DNA of 64,000 nucleotides from Armigeres subalbatus. Lineage: Eukaryota > Arthropoda > Insecta > Diptera > Culicidae. The stretch spans positions 167,978,908 through 168,042,907 of the forward strand of contig NC_085141.1 of assembly GCF_024139115.2 (NCBI RefSeq). The letters are read 5' to 3'. Positions 22,497 to 33,182 of this stretch are shown piece after piece (the stretch's first letter is position 1; each line of letters starts with the position of its first letter). The notes under the pieces were generated by a model, which searched no databases, had not been told where the DNA came from, and saw only the letters and a program-made list of their open reading frames with translations. Position numbers and translations under genes: made by a program.

Positions 22497-24569
22497 AACA
22501 GAAAAAACATGAAAACGCGCACAGGAACAGATTTGATTGAAACCATTGACAAAAACGGTTGATTTTAGTTGATAAGCAACAGAGCATAATTTAAAATAAT
22601 ACTTTGTAGATAACGCTTAGGATTATTACCAGATAATTAAAATTACATTCAAAAAGAATGGATCGTTGTGGCCCCACCATTCAATTCCTAAATAGAAATT
22701 GAAGAAGGGGCAGAACTTGTTTGAGAACATTCTCAAATAAAATACTTATCACGACAAGCCCACCATTTTCGTCGGGTAGCCAGTTCAAATGCGACACCAG
22801 AGCTCTCACTAGCATTTCCGGTAGCCTTTCTTTCCGAACATAACGATTTCTCCTTTGATGACTCGTTTCCTTCCACAGATCTTTTCTTCTCCACCCTTTG
22901 CTACGGCCCACAAGTGTCTCTCAGTGCTGCCGTCCCGAGGAATCGCCTGCCCTGGATGGTACGCTCGAGATATATAATTTCCTACAAACTAGGTCATTGA
23001 TAAAAAGCTTAGCAACTTACCATCTTAATCCCTGATATAATCGTAGCTATGTTGCCACATAAGCCAACACCCCCACACTCAGACACTTTCGCCAAGAGTC
23101 GTTTGTGAAAAGGCAGCTGCACAGCCGAGGAAAACTAAAAACATACAGTTACTAGCATCTGAAAAGAATGAGATTGCGGTTCTGAAAGGCATTACTGAGT
23201 GCTGGTTGAGTCCGAAAAAAGGAAAAGAATCAACGAAACAGCGGCAATGGAAACAATTTTGCCAGAATTAAATTATTGAGGATTTTATTAATATAATGAG
23301 ATTATCCCCTGAACAATAAAATTAAATCCGCTTCCTTTCGTTCTCACTTTTCTTTTTTAGTTGGAGAGGCTCGTATTCAAAGGCCTCTTAGGAGGTAAAG
23401 ATGAATTTCTCAGAAAAAGTACTATCGCCTCTATCTCCGGTTCTGTTGACTTGAAAACACTTGTGCGTCTATTACGTGGTCGGTTGCGGTTCGAAGCGGA
23501 GACTGTCCCGGAAAGTCGGTTCATCTTTCATTCCACTCGAAACCGTTTAACATGAGACGCTATTTTGATTAAGGTTCTGGATAAAAAAAGGGCGATGCGA
23601 AACAGTCAAATCAAAATTGCTTCAGCAATCTGATACTCTGCGGATAGACACCGTGGCGGAAACAATCAAGGATGCTTTCCTTGCACGGACAGGCATGTTG
23701 GAGATCGTAAGGATACGACGAAGGAAAACCACGTGCTTGTGGGTGTTCGGTGTAGAGGTGTGTGCCGGCCCAAGCAATCGTTGGCGGTGGCGAATGTAGC
23801 GGCGTAACTACTTTTTGAACCATTTAATATTAAATCGACTGAAAATAAAAAAGTGTATCACTTTTTTTTCTTTCTTGCTTCTGTTCCTTAGTAATGTGTT
23901 TGTCTTTCTCGAACAACGATGTTCTTACTTTCAGAGTTGGACCACTGATTTTTAAAAGCACCTTATGATATTTATCGATATTATTCAACTAGGGTAACGG
24001 TACCAATAGTTGTATAATGGTAGTAGATCCACAAAAGAAAGTGTTTTAAAATAATCGATAATTATGCCAATAGACAAACTAATAGATTTTCTAACAAAAA
24101 TGAGATTGTTGATATTGACCGAATGTTAATTATTGAATAGAATCGACTACAAGAACCACTCCGGCCTAGTCTGAATAAAACAAGAATCATCCAGAGAGTA
24201 CAACTAATAGAAGGTTGTTTGAATTTTCTAAATAACATTCGGATCTGTCCGCATGCCAGAACCACACATGTCACGCTTCGGGAAAGGAGCGCTCTTTCTA
24301 CGTGGAGTTAACCAAATCAAGAAGTTTATACTTTTCTACTAGGGGAAAATTCCTGCATAGTAGGTATTTGATCCCATCGGGTCCTACTGATCTCTTAGCC
24401 AGCACAAAAATAAGCTCTCATCAAGGCTTTCATAGTGAACGGCTGGTTACCTGCTTTAGGAGGACCCAGGCGCACCAGAATAGGCCTTTTCGGTTGAGTT
24501 TTTCTTTCGGAAGGGAGGTTGGTACTTCTCGACACTAACTAGGGGCGCTAAATGTTCCTCTAGCGACTT
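22497..24569. other. No supportable gene; possible 34-bp RTE tail at about 24150
   Basis: Several short open frames (22681-22911 minus, 23361-23555 plus, 23617-23823 both strands) carry no recognised domain. CTCCGGCCTAGTCTGAATAA at about 24155-24176 resembles the 3' end of the RTE remnant near 2430-2450, so a tiny truncated RTE tail may lie there. Near 23354-23394 a pyrimidine tract plus AG and a GTAAAG look like a 34-nt exon, but nothing supports translation. Confidence 0.4.
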
Positions 24570-24685
24570 TTATTTATTTGTCCACCGTCTTCAACATATA
24601 ATGGTTGCACAGACTGTAACTTAAAGTAGTAACCTTAACCTATTTTTAAACGTAGTCTTACTAATATTAAAATCGAAACAGTCGC

Positions 24686-27167
24686 TCACGTCGTTAAAAT
24701 GTCTGCAGCAACTAAGCAGTGGATTATGATGGCCATATAAGGTTCGACGTGAGGGGATATAGAGCAGTGCGCGGCGTAAAAATTTACTTGTCTCAATAAG
24801 TGTTCACAGTCATTCACATTCCTCACCAGGTCAAAACAGAAAACCCTCTGTAGAAATACACGCCTCGATGTCAGGGTACTGAGTCCCATTAACTTGCACC
24901 GGTTTTCATACGGAAGGAGTCTAACCCGATCATTCCACGGCAGGTTTCTTAAAGCATACCGGACGAAGGATCGTTGTACTCGCTCGATGCGGTCCTCCTG
25001 CGTCCCGTAATAAGGTGCCCAAACTTGCACCGCGTATTCTAGCACGCTTCGGACTATGGCGCAATATACCGATTTGAGAGCGTGAATGTCGGTAAACGAT
25101 TTAGCAATCCTCTTTGTCAACCCGAGTAACGCAAAACCCTTAGAGGTGATAGTGGCGATATGTTAGTTAAAGTTCACTTTGCTGTCAATGACAATTCCAA
25201 GATCCTTGATGGAATTTACACGCTGTACTGCTTGTGAAGCCATTGTATATTCCTGCAACAATGGGGAACGTGATCGGGTAAACGATATAATCCTACTTTT
25301 CCCGGCATTTATATTCATGCCGATAATTTGGCACCATTCTTGCAGCACATCAAGGTCACGTTGAATAGCACAACAGTCTAAATACGAGAGCACAGTTCTG
25401 AATATTTTCAAATCGTCGGCGTATAACAACTTTTCGGATTGAATTAGCTCACACAAATCGTTTATGAATAGAATGAAAAGAAGCGGTCCTAAGTGGCTGC
25501 CTTGCGATGGAATATCAAACCGCAATGATTCACAGTCATGAACTTTCACATAAGCGTAGCGTGTCGTCAGGTAGGATCGCAACCAAATAGTTATCCAGTC
25601 TGGAAGACCCATTTTCCTCAGCTTGGCAACCAACAAATTGTGCAGTACTTTATCAAATGCCTTTGCAAAATCAATGTAAATCGTGTCGACCTGTTGATTT
25701 TTGTCCATTTTACTCTTCAAACTGCTTACAAAAGACATCAGATTAGTTGTTGTGGACCTGCATTTCACAAACCCATGCTGGTGCACAGAAATAACTGGAC
25801 TTACGGCTCTATACAAAGTATCGTGGGCAAAACACTCAAGCACTTTAGAAAAGCAATTTAGAATTGAAATTCCACGATAGTTTCCTGCGTCGTATAAGGT
25901 GCCCGATTTATGAATTGGAGTGATTGATGTGACTGTGACTGATTCTCGAAATAGCGGTTCTGCTGGTACGGAATCTGGGCAGACCTTTTTTGTGAAGTTG
26001 AATATCCATCGATTGGAGTATTCTTCACTCTCATTGGTGGAAATGCGGTTCCGCATGTTGCGAGCCGTTTTCCAAAGTGTTGTCATTGAGGTTTTTCGTG
26101 ATAGTCCCTCGACAAAACGTCGCCAGTAGCTACGTTTTTTTGCCTTGAGAAGATTTTTGAGTTTTCTTTCGAGCCTCAAATACTCTTCAAAAAGCTCTGA
26201 CCTTCCGTGTTTACGGAAGGCCTTGAAGGCATCAGATTTCTCAGAATACAACTTAGTACATTCATCATCCCATCCAGGAGTGGCGGGTCTTCTGATGACA
26301 GATGTACTTGGAACGCGTCGGTTCTGAGCTTCTAGTGCGCTTTTGAATCAACTCAGTAAGGAATCGATATTCATCCAAAGGGGGAAGAGTATCAGTTGAT
26401 TCAATACCAATTTTTACCGCCGATGCAAATTTTTGCCAGTCAATGTTCTTCGTGAGATCGAAAGGAACATTAACTGGCTCAGATTGTTGATAGCCACTCC
26501 TAATTGTGGTGACTATCGGCATATGGTCACTACCATGGGGATCTTGAATTACCTTCCACGTGCAATCTAATGATAGTGAATTTGAACATAAAGACAGATC
26601 AATACGGCTTTGTTGACCATTTGGTCCTATTCGAGTTACTTCACCAGTGTTCAAAATATTCAAATTGAAATCGTCACACAAATCATAGAAAATAGGCGCT
26701 CTATAATCGTCATACGTTTCGCCCCATCCAATACAATGTGCGTTCATATCCCCCAATATCAATACTGGAGATGATAGGAGGGAGACTGCGCTCCAAAAAT
26801 GTCGACGATTAATAGAGGCATTTGGAGGAATGTACACTGAAGCTATGCAAAGATCTTTATTCTTTACATTTATTTGGCAAGCGACGATCTCTAGGCCATT
26901 AACAGTCGGAATGGGAATTCTGTAGAAGGAGTAGCACTTTTTGATCCCCAAAAGAACGCCAGCTTAATGATGATCCCGATCTTGGCGAATAATATTAAAA
27001 TCGTGGAAGTTGATTTCATCTTCAGAAGAAAGCCATGTTTCACAGAGTGCAAATATATCGCAATCGGAATTGCGAATCAAAAACTTGAACACGTTTAATT
27101 TATTTTTCAGACTATGACAGTTCCACTGCAGCACAGTGATTGTATCTTGCATGGCCGTATTATCCAT
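24686..27167 (-). pseudogene. Chimeric ORF2: I-group endonuclease fused to an RNase H-less RT
   Basis: ATG at 27167 starts MDNTAMQDTITVLQWNCHS and overlaps the ORF1 stop. The endonuclease (ALCETWL, LILGDMNAH, GSDHMPI) runs to about 26265 in two frames and its C-terminal linker continues from 26251 (FRKHGRSELFEEYLRLERKL). After LFRESVT the protein becomes TSITPIHKSGTLYDAGNYRG, then IDFAKAFDKV, QGSHLGPLLFILFINDL and the catalytic LLYADDL, typical of CR1/L2/Jockey-group RT. A single TAA near 25161 interrupts it; the same frame continues to SVLEYAVQVWAPYYGTQEDR and ends at 24686 without RNase H. The first about 60 residues of a normal RT are missing at the fusion. The junction is rich in GTGACT repeats, so microhomology is likely. 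Confidence 0.8.
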
Positions 27168-30100
27168 CGAAAGATACAATTTCAGCAAGAAGGGGCCATG
27201 AAACAGTCAATTGCTTCAGATAACTTTCTACTGTTGGTATAAAGAGGTCAATGAGTGGTCTCAATGAATTCGGAATATTGAACAAATTCAAAAAACGGTC
27301 CACGAGGTCCTTAAAGGAGATCAATCCTCGCTTGGACGGAATATTTTTCTGGAAGTGCGAATTGCATTTTTCTTTCATTGATTCTCCTAACCGGATGTTT
27401 CTTGGAAACATCGGTTTTAGGCAATGGCGGAATGTCTTACTGCAACTAGGATCCAAAGGAGCAGTGAAGACAGATTGCTTCAGGATTTTAAATAATCCCC
27501 ATTACCTTCAGATTTTGGCAAGCTTTTATGGATGACTTTTGTTCTCTTACGGCGCGATCCCGGGGAATACGGTTGCTTCCTCTTTTCGGGCACGTGTACC
27601 TCCGAAGAATCATCCATATCAGCTACGTCGGAGTCCAATTCATCAGTGGCAATAGAATCGTAGTAATCACTTACTCGAACGGCAGCTGAAGTAGCAGCCG
27701 TGGCGGTGGTTGTGGCGGATGTGTCTTGCGACTTAACCATTTCCGCATACGACTGCTTGGAGCGCTGTACCAACGAGCGCTTCACTTTTTGGGTGCGCTT
27801 TTTGTACACCGGGCATTCTTGCAAACCATGGGGAGGATCCATGTCACAATAAGCGCACTTTGTAGCTTGTTGTTGACAGGACTCCTCCCTATGCTTTTCA
27901 AAACATTTGCCACAACGGGGCTTGTTGTCGCAAAACTCGGCAGTGTGCCCCAACTGTTTGCAGTTGGTACAATTGAACACCCTCGGCACAAAAGACGCAC
28001 CGGAAATAACATATTTTCAATATCTACATATTTTGGGAGAATCGAACCGGCGAACGTCACCCGAAGCGAACCTGACTTAGAATACACTATTTTACCATCT
28101 ACCATGGTAGCTGAATGCAACTCCTTGCCATCCAGAATATCCACAGTAGACTCCATTGCATTCTTTAAGCGGCCTTTTGTAACATGGTCACTTTTGTATA
28201 TATTATTTTTAGATTTAAATGTATATTATTTGCTATTATTATAAATATATTAGATTGTTATCATATTTTGGATGCTTCAATGTTAATTTATTCTTTGTGT
28301 TAAATTTGTTTATCATTATTATAATGCTCGTTCAATGCTAAATACACTTAATTCCCATAGTTCACTTAAAATATATTGCGATAATAAATGTCACCATTCC
28401 GAATAAAATGCACCCCTACTTAAATCCGCATAATTGGCATACAAGAATGTCGCCTTAGGAAATTATAACAGTCAAGCCATCGTTCCCCAGCCACCACCAA
28501 AACCGATCTAGCTCGAAAAGTCCAAAGTTCAATCCCGAACCATTCTCTCTTTTTTAACTGGTCCGCACGCATGTGCGATGCTAATGAGGGGAATTATCCA
28601 GACGGCATAAGTGTGAAAGAGATGTAACTTCAGGTGACACGAAGGAAAGGTTGATGAGAGTTGATTGTTCAAAAGGTCGTTAAATCACTTCGGTAGTCAC
28701 ATTTAATCTGAGGACTTTTTGGACTTCTACTCGTTCACTTTGACTTGAACCGTGGAAGAGGCGAGAGTGCGAGTAGTTAGTACTTATATGTACTTAGTGT
28801 CGCGGTGTGTTTAATTTGGTACGTTTAAATGTGAGAAGTCTTAAGATTTAAATTAAAGTTAATTCTGTTCCTTCCGTATAGCACAAAGTTCAACATTAGG
28901 GTCAAGGGTGACGTGCGGTTAACTTTTGTGTGTGCAATTGTGTGTAGAAAAGGTAAATTCATTGTGATGTTTGTGTGGAGATTTTAAATGATTGCGTCGA
29001 AACAGCCGTTCGACGGCTTTTTGTCTAGGATCGATTCTATCGATATCCAGGCCAGCTCGGCACACCGCAACTTTTCGCCAAGCGCGCTCTCGACCCCACG
29101 CTTCATCGTCAAGGGTCCCGGATCGGGGGAGATCTCGGAAGGGAGGTTCGATTCTCCGGCAGAGCAAAGGCTTTTTTTTGTAAATCCCAACCCGTGGAAA
29201 CCGTCCACGAAATCGACGTCCCCGCGTCGAATGCGAGCGCCATACTCCGTTGTCGGCGTGATTCGCAGCACCAGCACGGAAGCCGTCCGTCTTGGAATCC
29301 CCTTAAGCGCAGTTCATTATCATCGCCCCGGCCACCATTCGTCGGTATAGGACCACCTGCCGGCCGGGAAGCTGCAAGGACTACGGTACCGTGAGTAGAA
29401 AACAAGCATGCATGCATATCTCCACACACACACGAGCTCGATAATCACAACGATAGCCTAGGCTAGCCATCGCTAGATCCAAAAATAGAAAACCGCACAC
29501 AAGTAGGAAGCTAGGAAGAGAAAGAGGGAAGAAGGAAGTGAAGAGTAGAGAGTGAGGAAGGAACGAATATGAATAAAACCCTAGGGTAATTGAAACCGCA
29601 ATAAATGTATATCTGTCTTGTTTCCGTTGAATAAATGCGTTTCCGTTAAGTAAAGCTTCCATGTAACGATAATTGTAGTCCGAAGGATTTCTCATGTTTT
29701 TCGCGTCGTTCTAATTGTAGTTTTGTTCAGTGTTGTACTCCAGGTTGGGCTGCCCGGTAAATCAGCCTCAGCACTCACGTGTCCTAGACGGTCATACGAT
29801 TTGGGAAGAGAAGAAGTCCGTCCGGTGAGGATAACTCGTGAGTGGTGTTTTTGTGGGTTTTTGGTAGAACGACGGTTAGCATCAGTTTTTTCTTCGGGTT
29901 CCTTGAGGCAGAATCTTTCCCTTATTCCCGACAGATGGTCCCCTTATAGCTCAGACACATAATAAAACCCGCCCTGAGGTTGGGTTTCGCCGGGCATCTT
30001 AAAAGCGACGGACGGTCCTCTTTGAGGTGGCGCTTAAGCCGTCCGTTTTTCGAGCTGGGTCACGAATCGGTGAGCGGAACTGCTAGCGCAAATTACGCGC

Positions 30101-30459
30101 TATACTTTTCCCGCAAGTACATCCTTGCAAGTCAGGCTCGCTGCGTTGATCACACCTTCGATTTCGACCTCCCGCGAGGGGACATAAACCAAATATTCAA
30201 CATTGTAGGCGTTGTCTTTAGCGATTTCATTTGCATCCTTGTATGTAGGTGCGGTTATGCGTAGTTTGTTCCGATTTACCTGATGGAAATCAGATTTCGG
30301 AAAACGACGCGTCAAATCTCGCTTAATGCCGAGAAAATCTAGGCTTTTCACTTTCTGCCGAAAGTAAACAACCCAAGGCCCAGGAGAAAATGCATGGTAG
30401 AATCGTGTGCGACCACCATCTTTGGGAGGCGCACTGCCCTCCGCAGTCTCCGCCTCCAT
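27160..30459 (-). pseudogene. ORF1 of the minus-strand I-group copy, split by an insertion
   Basis: The first part (30459 to 30115) begins MEAETAEGSAPPKDGGRTRF and runs without a frameshift to DVLAGK. The rest resumes at 28178 (GRLKNAMESTVDILDGKELH) and shows the zinc knuckles CTNCKQLGHTAEFC, CGKCFEKHREESC and CAYC. Frame changes occur near 28000 and near 27490, where a G run has lost a base. The C-terminal ISFKDLVDRFLNLFNIPNSL and the final VSFDG with stop at 27160-27162 overlap the ORF2 start. The N-terminal part lacks the frameshifts seen in the plus-strand copy, so this copy gives a better guide to the family's original ORF1 there. Confidence 0.8.
28179..30114. mobile_element. 1.9-kb insertion inside ORF1, LTR-like, unclassified
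   Basis: The insertion is flanked by CTTTT on both sides (28174-28178 and 30115-30119), and removing it restores the ORF1 sequence seen in the intact copy. The left edge reads TGTAACATGGTCAC if a 4-bp CTTT duplication is taken instead, so it may start TG as LTRs do; the right edge CGCTATA is not a canonical CA. The interior has AATAAA signals (about 29572, 29603, 29631, 29961) and an inverted block (GACGGACGG with CCGTCCG, 30008-30050), but no gag, protease or RT. Short open frames at 28984-29429 are not recognisable. A solo LTR of a BEL/Pao or Gypsy element is possible. Confidence 0.5.
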
Positions 30460-30819
30460 TATCACCTCGCAAGGTGTTGGAAGTATAGTTATTACAAGCT
30501 AAGAACTAATAACTATTAACTAATTAGAAAAAAAACTAATAAAAAAAACTAATTCAAACTATTCTAATCAGACCCACTCTGTGGGAGAACAATACAACAA
30601 TCTTTGCCACTTATCTGCGGCTGCTGCTGTAGGTAGCAGCAGTAACAATAGCCTGCTTCACTGGCGTCGCCAGAAGCAGCTACTTCCCCTCGCCGACAGT
30701 GATCGCCTTGGATCCGTAGGTAGGATACGCACCACACAATAGCACTCGCACTACCGAACACAATCCGCGATGAGACACAGCACACACGTCTGGCTCGTTC
30801 GAACTATCGACACGGAATG

Positions 30820-31443
30820 ACGTTTGAGCTTTGAATGGACACGAAATGTTCTGCATCTGATATTGATAGTAGCAGCTTGGGATCTGAGTGTGGAACAGAT
30901 GTTAGCGTTGTAGGCTTCCCATTTGGCCAGCACACGCCTTGTATTTTGTACAACATTTTCAACATACAACATAAGTGCAAACTGTTCGAAAATTAATGCA
31001 ATAATTATGGAAAATCAGCTGCGCATTTGATTTTTTACATAATACTGTCTTCTTAAATTCAAATAGAATATATTATCATAAATGTATAATTTGTTTCATG
31101 AATTCAAATGAAATATGTTACAAATGTAGTGAGGAGTTTCGTAGACAATAAAATACTGGGTAAATACTGGTTACTTATTGTATTTTAGAGCATTCCTATT
31201 GAACGTTATTCTAAGGCAACAATTAGCGAAAACTTACTCCACTTTACTCGACTTATCGCCATCAAATCGGTCCGTAAAGATAATATTGTGAACCATATAA
31301 AATAAGGTAGACTTCAGTAGGCTGATCATTGGGCACTCAGTGCGAATTTCAGAGAACGGAATAGCTAAAACAAGGACCTGATAGAGCCCGGTGACTTCGT
31401 GGAATACGCTAGCTGCACGCGCTGGAATCGGACTTAGTGACCC
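30820..31443. other. No recognisable gene
   Basis: AT-rich sequence between the chimeric retrotransposon and a Harbinger-type MITE, with only short open frames that lack motifs. Confidence 0.4.
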
Positions 31444-31446
31444 TAA

Positions 31447-31613
31447 GGGCCGATGTCCACGGAGCGATTTTTTACGCTGCGTGCACGCCGCGTTCACGCA
31501 AGGAACCCAGCATCAAATGGAGCAATGCACACGTAAACGTGTGCACGACTACATTTGATGCTGGGTACCTTACGTGCACGCAGCTTGAAAAAACGCTTCG
31601 TGGGCATCGGCCC
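31447..31613. mobile_element. PIF/Harbinger-type MITE
   Basis: The 167-bp element starts GGGCCGATGTCCACG and ends with the inverted counterpart (CGTGGGCATCGGCCC). Arms of about 75 bp share CAGCATCAAATG and CGTGCACGC blocks. It is flanked by TAA on both sides (31444-31446, 31614-31616), the expected 3-bp duplication. Confidence 0.85.
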
Positions 31614-31616
31614 TAA

Positions 31617-31989
31617 ACGTTCGGGGAAACTGGAGGAACGTCGCCCATAACCGACGGTTGTTATGCTCTACAATACATCAGGTAAAGGTGTATCAACGCT
31701 GTAGTCAACATGGTAGGTAGGTACCTCGATTTTTTCCTTAGGTTTCTACTTCGGCTCCGCAACGCCTAACGACTTTTGAGCCTACAAAATACTCGAGTAA
31801 GATAGGGGAAATCGGTTTAAAATTCGTTGGACAGCCAATAGGTGAAATTGAAATTTATGGATCAGTAGGCTGAATTAAGTTACATCACCGATGGCAACTG
31901 AAGTCCAAACATGTTTACAGATTTCGAAATTAAAAGCAAAGGTTGCGAAATCTTTAAATTAGTTGTCATGTTTTTCTTTTGAAAGTAAT
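31617..31989. other. No recognisable gene
   Basis: Short unique-looking spacer, nothing supportable. Confidence 0.4.
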
Positions 31990-32067
31990 CTGCCGCTAAC
32001 CGCAAGTCGAGCACATCTGTATATGGGCCTCCATATACAGATGTGCTCGACTTGCGGTTAGCGGCAG
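31990..32067. repeat. Perfect 37-bp-arm hairpin
   Basis: 31990-32026 is the exact reverse complement of 32031-32067, with a 4-base GCCT loop. The arm begins CTGCCGCTAACCGCAAGTCG. There is no mismatch in either arm. It could be a MITE reduced to its inverted repeats, or a recently formed palindrome. It sits 5 bp from the target-site duplication of the short retroposon at 32084. Confidence 0.95.
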
Positions 32068-32083
32068 TAATGGAAGGAAGTAT

Positions 32084-32138
32084 TTTTTTTTATCTTTATT
32101 AGAGAGATTTGCAGCCCTAGGCTGGCTCATCTCTTAAA
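32084..32138 (-). mobile_element. Ultra-short retroposon (about 46 nt body plus poly-A), copy 2
   Basis: Read on the minus strand, the insert is TTTAAGAGATGAGCCAGCC...CTAATAAAGAT followed by poly-A. It is bounded by an exact 12-bp direct repeat, GGAAGGAAGTAT (32072-32083, 32139-32150). The body is homologous to the insert at 21893-21953, including the hairpin and the AATAAAG end, and starts at almost the same position. Confidence 0.75.
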
Positions 32139-32398
32139 GGAAGGAAGTATTGATGTAGCACTTACTTAATGAGAGGCCTCCGACACAGCGACATCCACAT
32201 AAGTACCACGAAGTTGAATATTGGGGAAGGTATTCGTTGAGTCGGGATTTGCCTGTAGCTGACAATGTAATTATGGTAGATCTTACACCGTAACACCCCA
32301 CGTGAATGTGTGAGAAGTAGGCATCGAGAATTGCACTGAAAAGCTTTTAATAGTTTTCCAATCAAATCAATAGGGAATTATAGAATGGGAATTCCGTC

Positions 32399-32690
32399 AT
32401 GAGACGAGAGAAGTGAGAAATGAGAAGTGAGAACAGAAAAGTGAAAAGTGAGCAGCAAGTAGTGGAATGTGAGAATTGATAAATGAAATATGAAAAGTGA
32501 GGAGCGAGACAACAGAAGTGCAAAGTAGCAACCCAACAAACAATTTTAGCTGAATAAGCTAGTTTTTTAGCCGACTAATTTGGTCATAAAAAACGCTTTA
32601 TCTTCCTCTAATATTTGTTGGGAAACAAGGAGAAACTTTGGAAAATTAAGTGAAAAGAAGTGAGAAGGGAGAAATAAATAGTGGGAAGCA
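32399..32690. repeat. Purine-rich degenerate AGTGAGAA minisatellite
   Basis: Imperfect repeats of GAAGTGAGAA and AAAGTGAGCA-type units occupy 32399-32530 and 32640-32690, separated by AT-rich sequence. The complementary pyrimidine form appears at 37800-37970 and 49890-49975, so the unit is dispersed. Confidence 0.7.
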
Positions 32691-33032
32691 TACACATTAT
32701 TTTTTATGCGTAGGTATGCATTCTCAGTATAAGTTTTTATTCATCCTAGCAATCTCAATAGCAAGGCCTAACGGTTTACATGCGTAACCAAAGATTTTTC
32801 GGACTGTTTTAAATAGTGTACATGCTCTTTTCATAGAGAATAAAAAGTTAAACGAGTGCTCGTTTACTCGTGTTCTCTATCGGACTTCAGTAAAACTAAC
32901 TTCAGTAAGCGTTTGCTCGTGTTTTCAATTGGACGCAGAACGATCGCACGATCATTCAAATACTTGGTTCTGTTTTACGCGCATCCGTTATTTTACTTTG
33001 ACATAACTTCGTGAAACATATGATTTAGTCCA
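32691..33032. other. No recognisable gene
   Basis: AT-rich. CTCGTTTACTCGTGTT and GCTCGTGTTTTC near 32860-32920 form a short direct repeat; nothing else is seen. Confidence 0.4.
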
Positions 33033-33121
33033 GTGGCGCTCACGAAGATACAGAGGATTCCTCGGTCTCTTTTAGCAATGAGTTTCAAACTAATTTTCCT
33101 CTCCTAATTCTAAATTGACAG
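33033..33121 (-). repeat. Dispersed repeat, copy 2 (inverse of 8901-8982)
   Basis: On the minus strand it reads through the same AATTAGGAGAGG, AAATTAGTTTGA, AGAGACCGAGGAAT and GTGAGCGCCAC blocks as the copy at 8901-8982, with about 85 percent identity by eye. Confidence 0.7.
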
Positions 33122-33182
33122 TAGGGACGTGGCCGGCATCGTTATTGGTCTTGAAGTAATGAAACTTTTCTAATCCTTCTTA

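Larger units (their letters stand above)
24570..30819 (-). mobile_element. Chimeric non-LTR retrotransposon (I-group 5' half, CR1/Jockey-group RT 3' half)
   Basis: On the minus strand the element begins at 30819 with CATTCCGTGTCG, the same start as the copy at 10847, followed by a related 5' UTR (GAGCCAGACG, TGTCTCATC). ORF1 and the endonuclease follow and match the plus-strand copy closely. At about 25930 the I-group sequence stops and an unrelated RT continues in frame to about 24686. A 3' UTR then ends CGGTGGACAAATAAATAAA. The I-group RT/RNase H half is not found downstream. I see no target-site duplication. A 1.9-kb insertion splits ORF1. Confidence 0.75.

Noticed and set aside
23354..23394. 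Possible 34-nt exon between a pyrimidine tract/AG and GTAAAG
   Set aside because: Such patterns arise by chance often; there is no neighbouring exon or homology.
28984..29429. Open frames of 97-120 codons on both strands with mixed composition
   Set aside because: They overlap one another on both strands, have no recognisable domain, and lie inside the LTR-like insertion.
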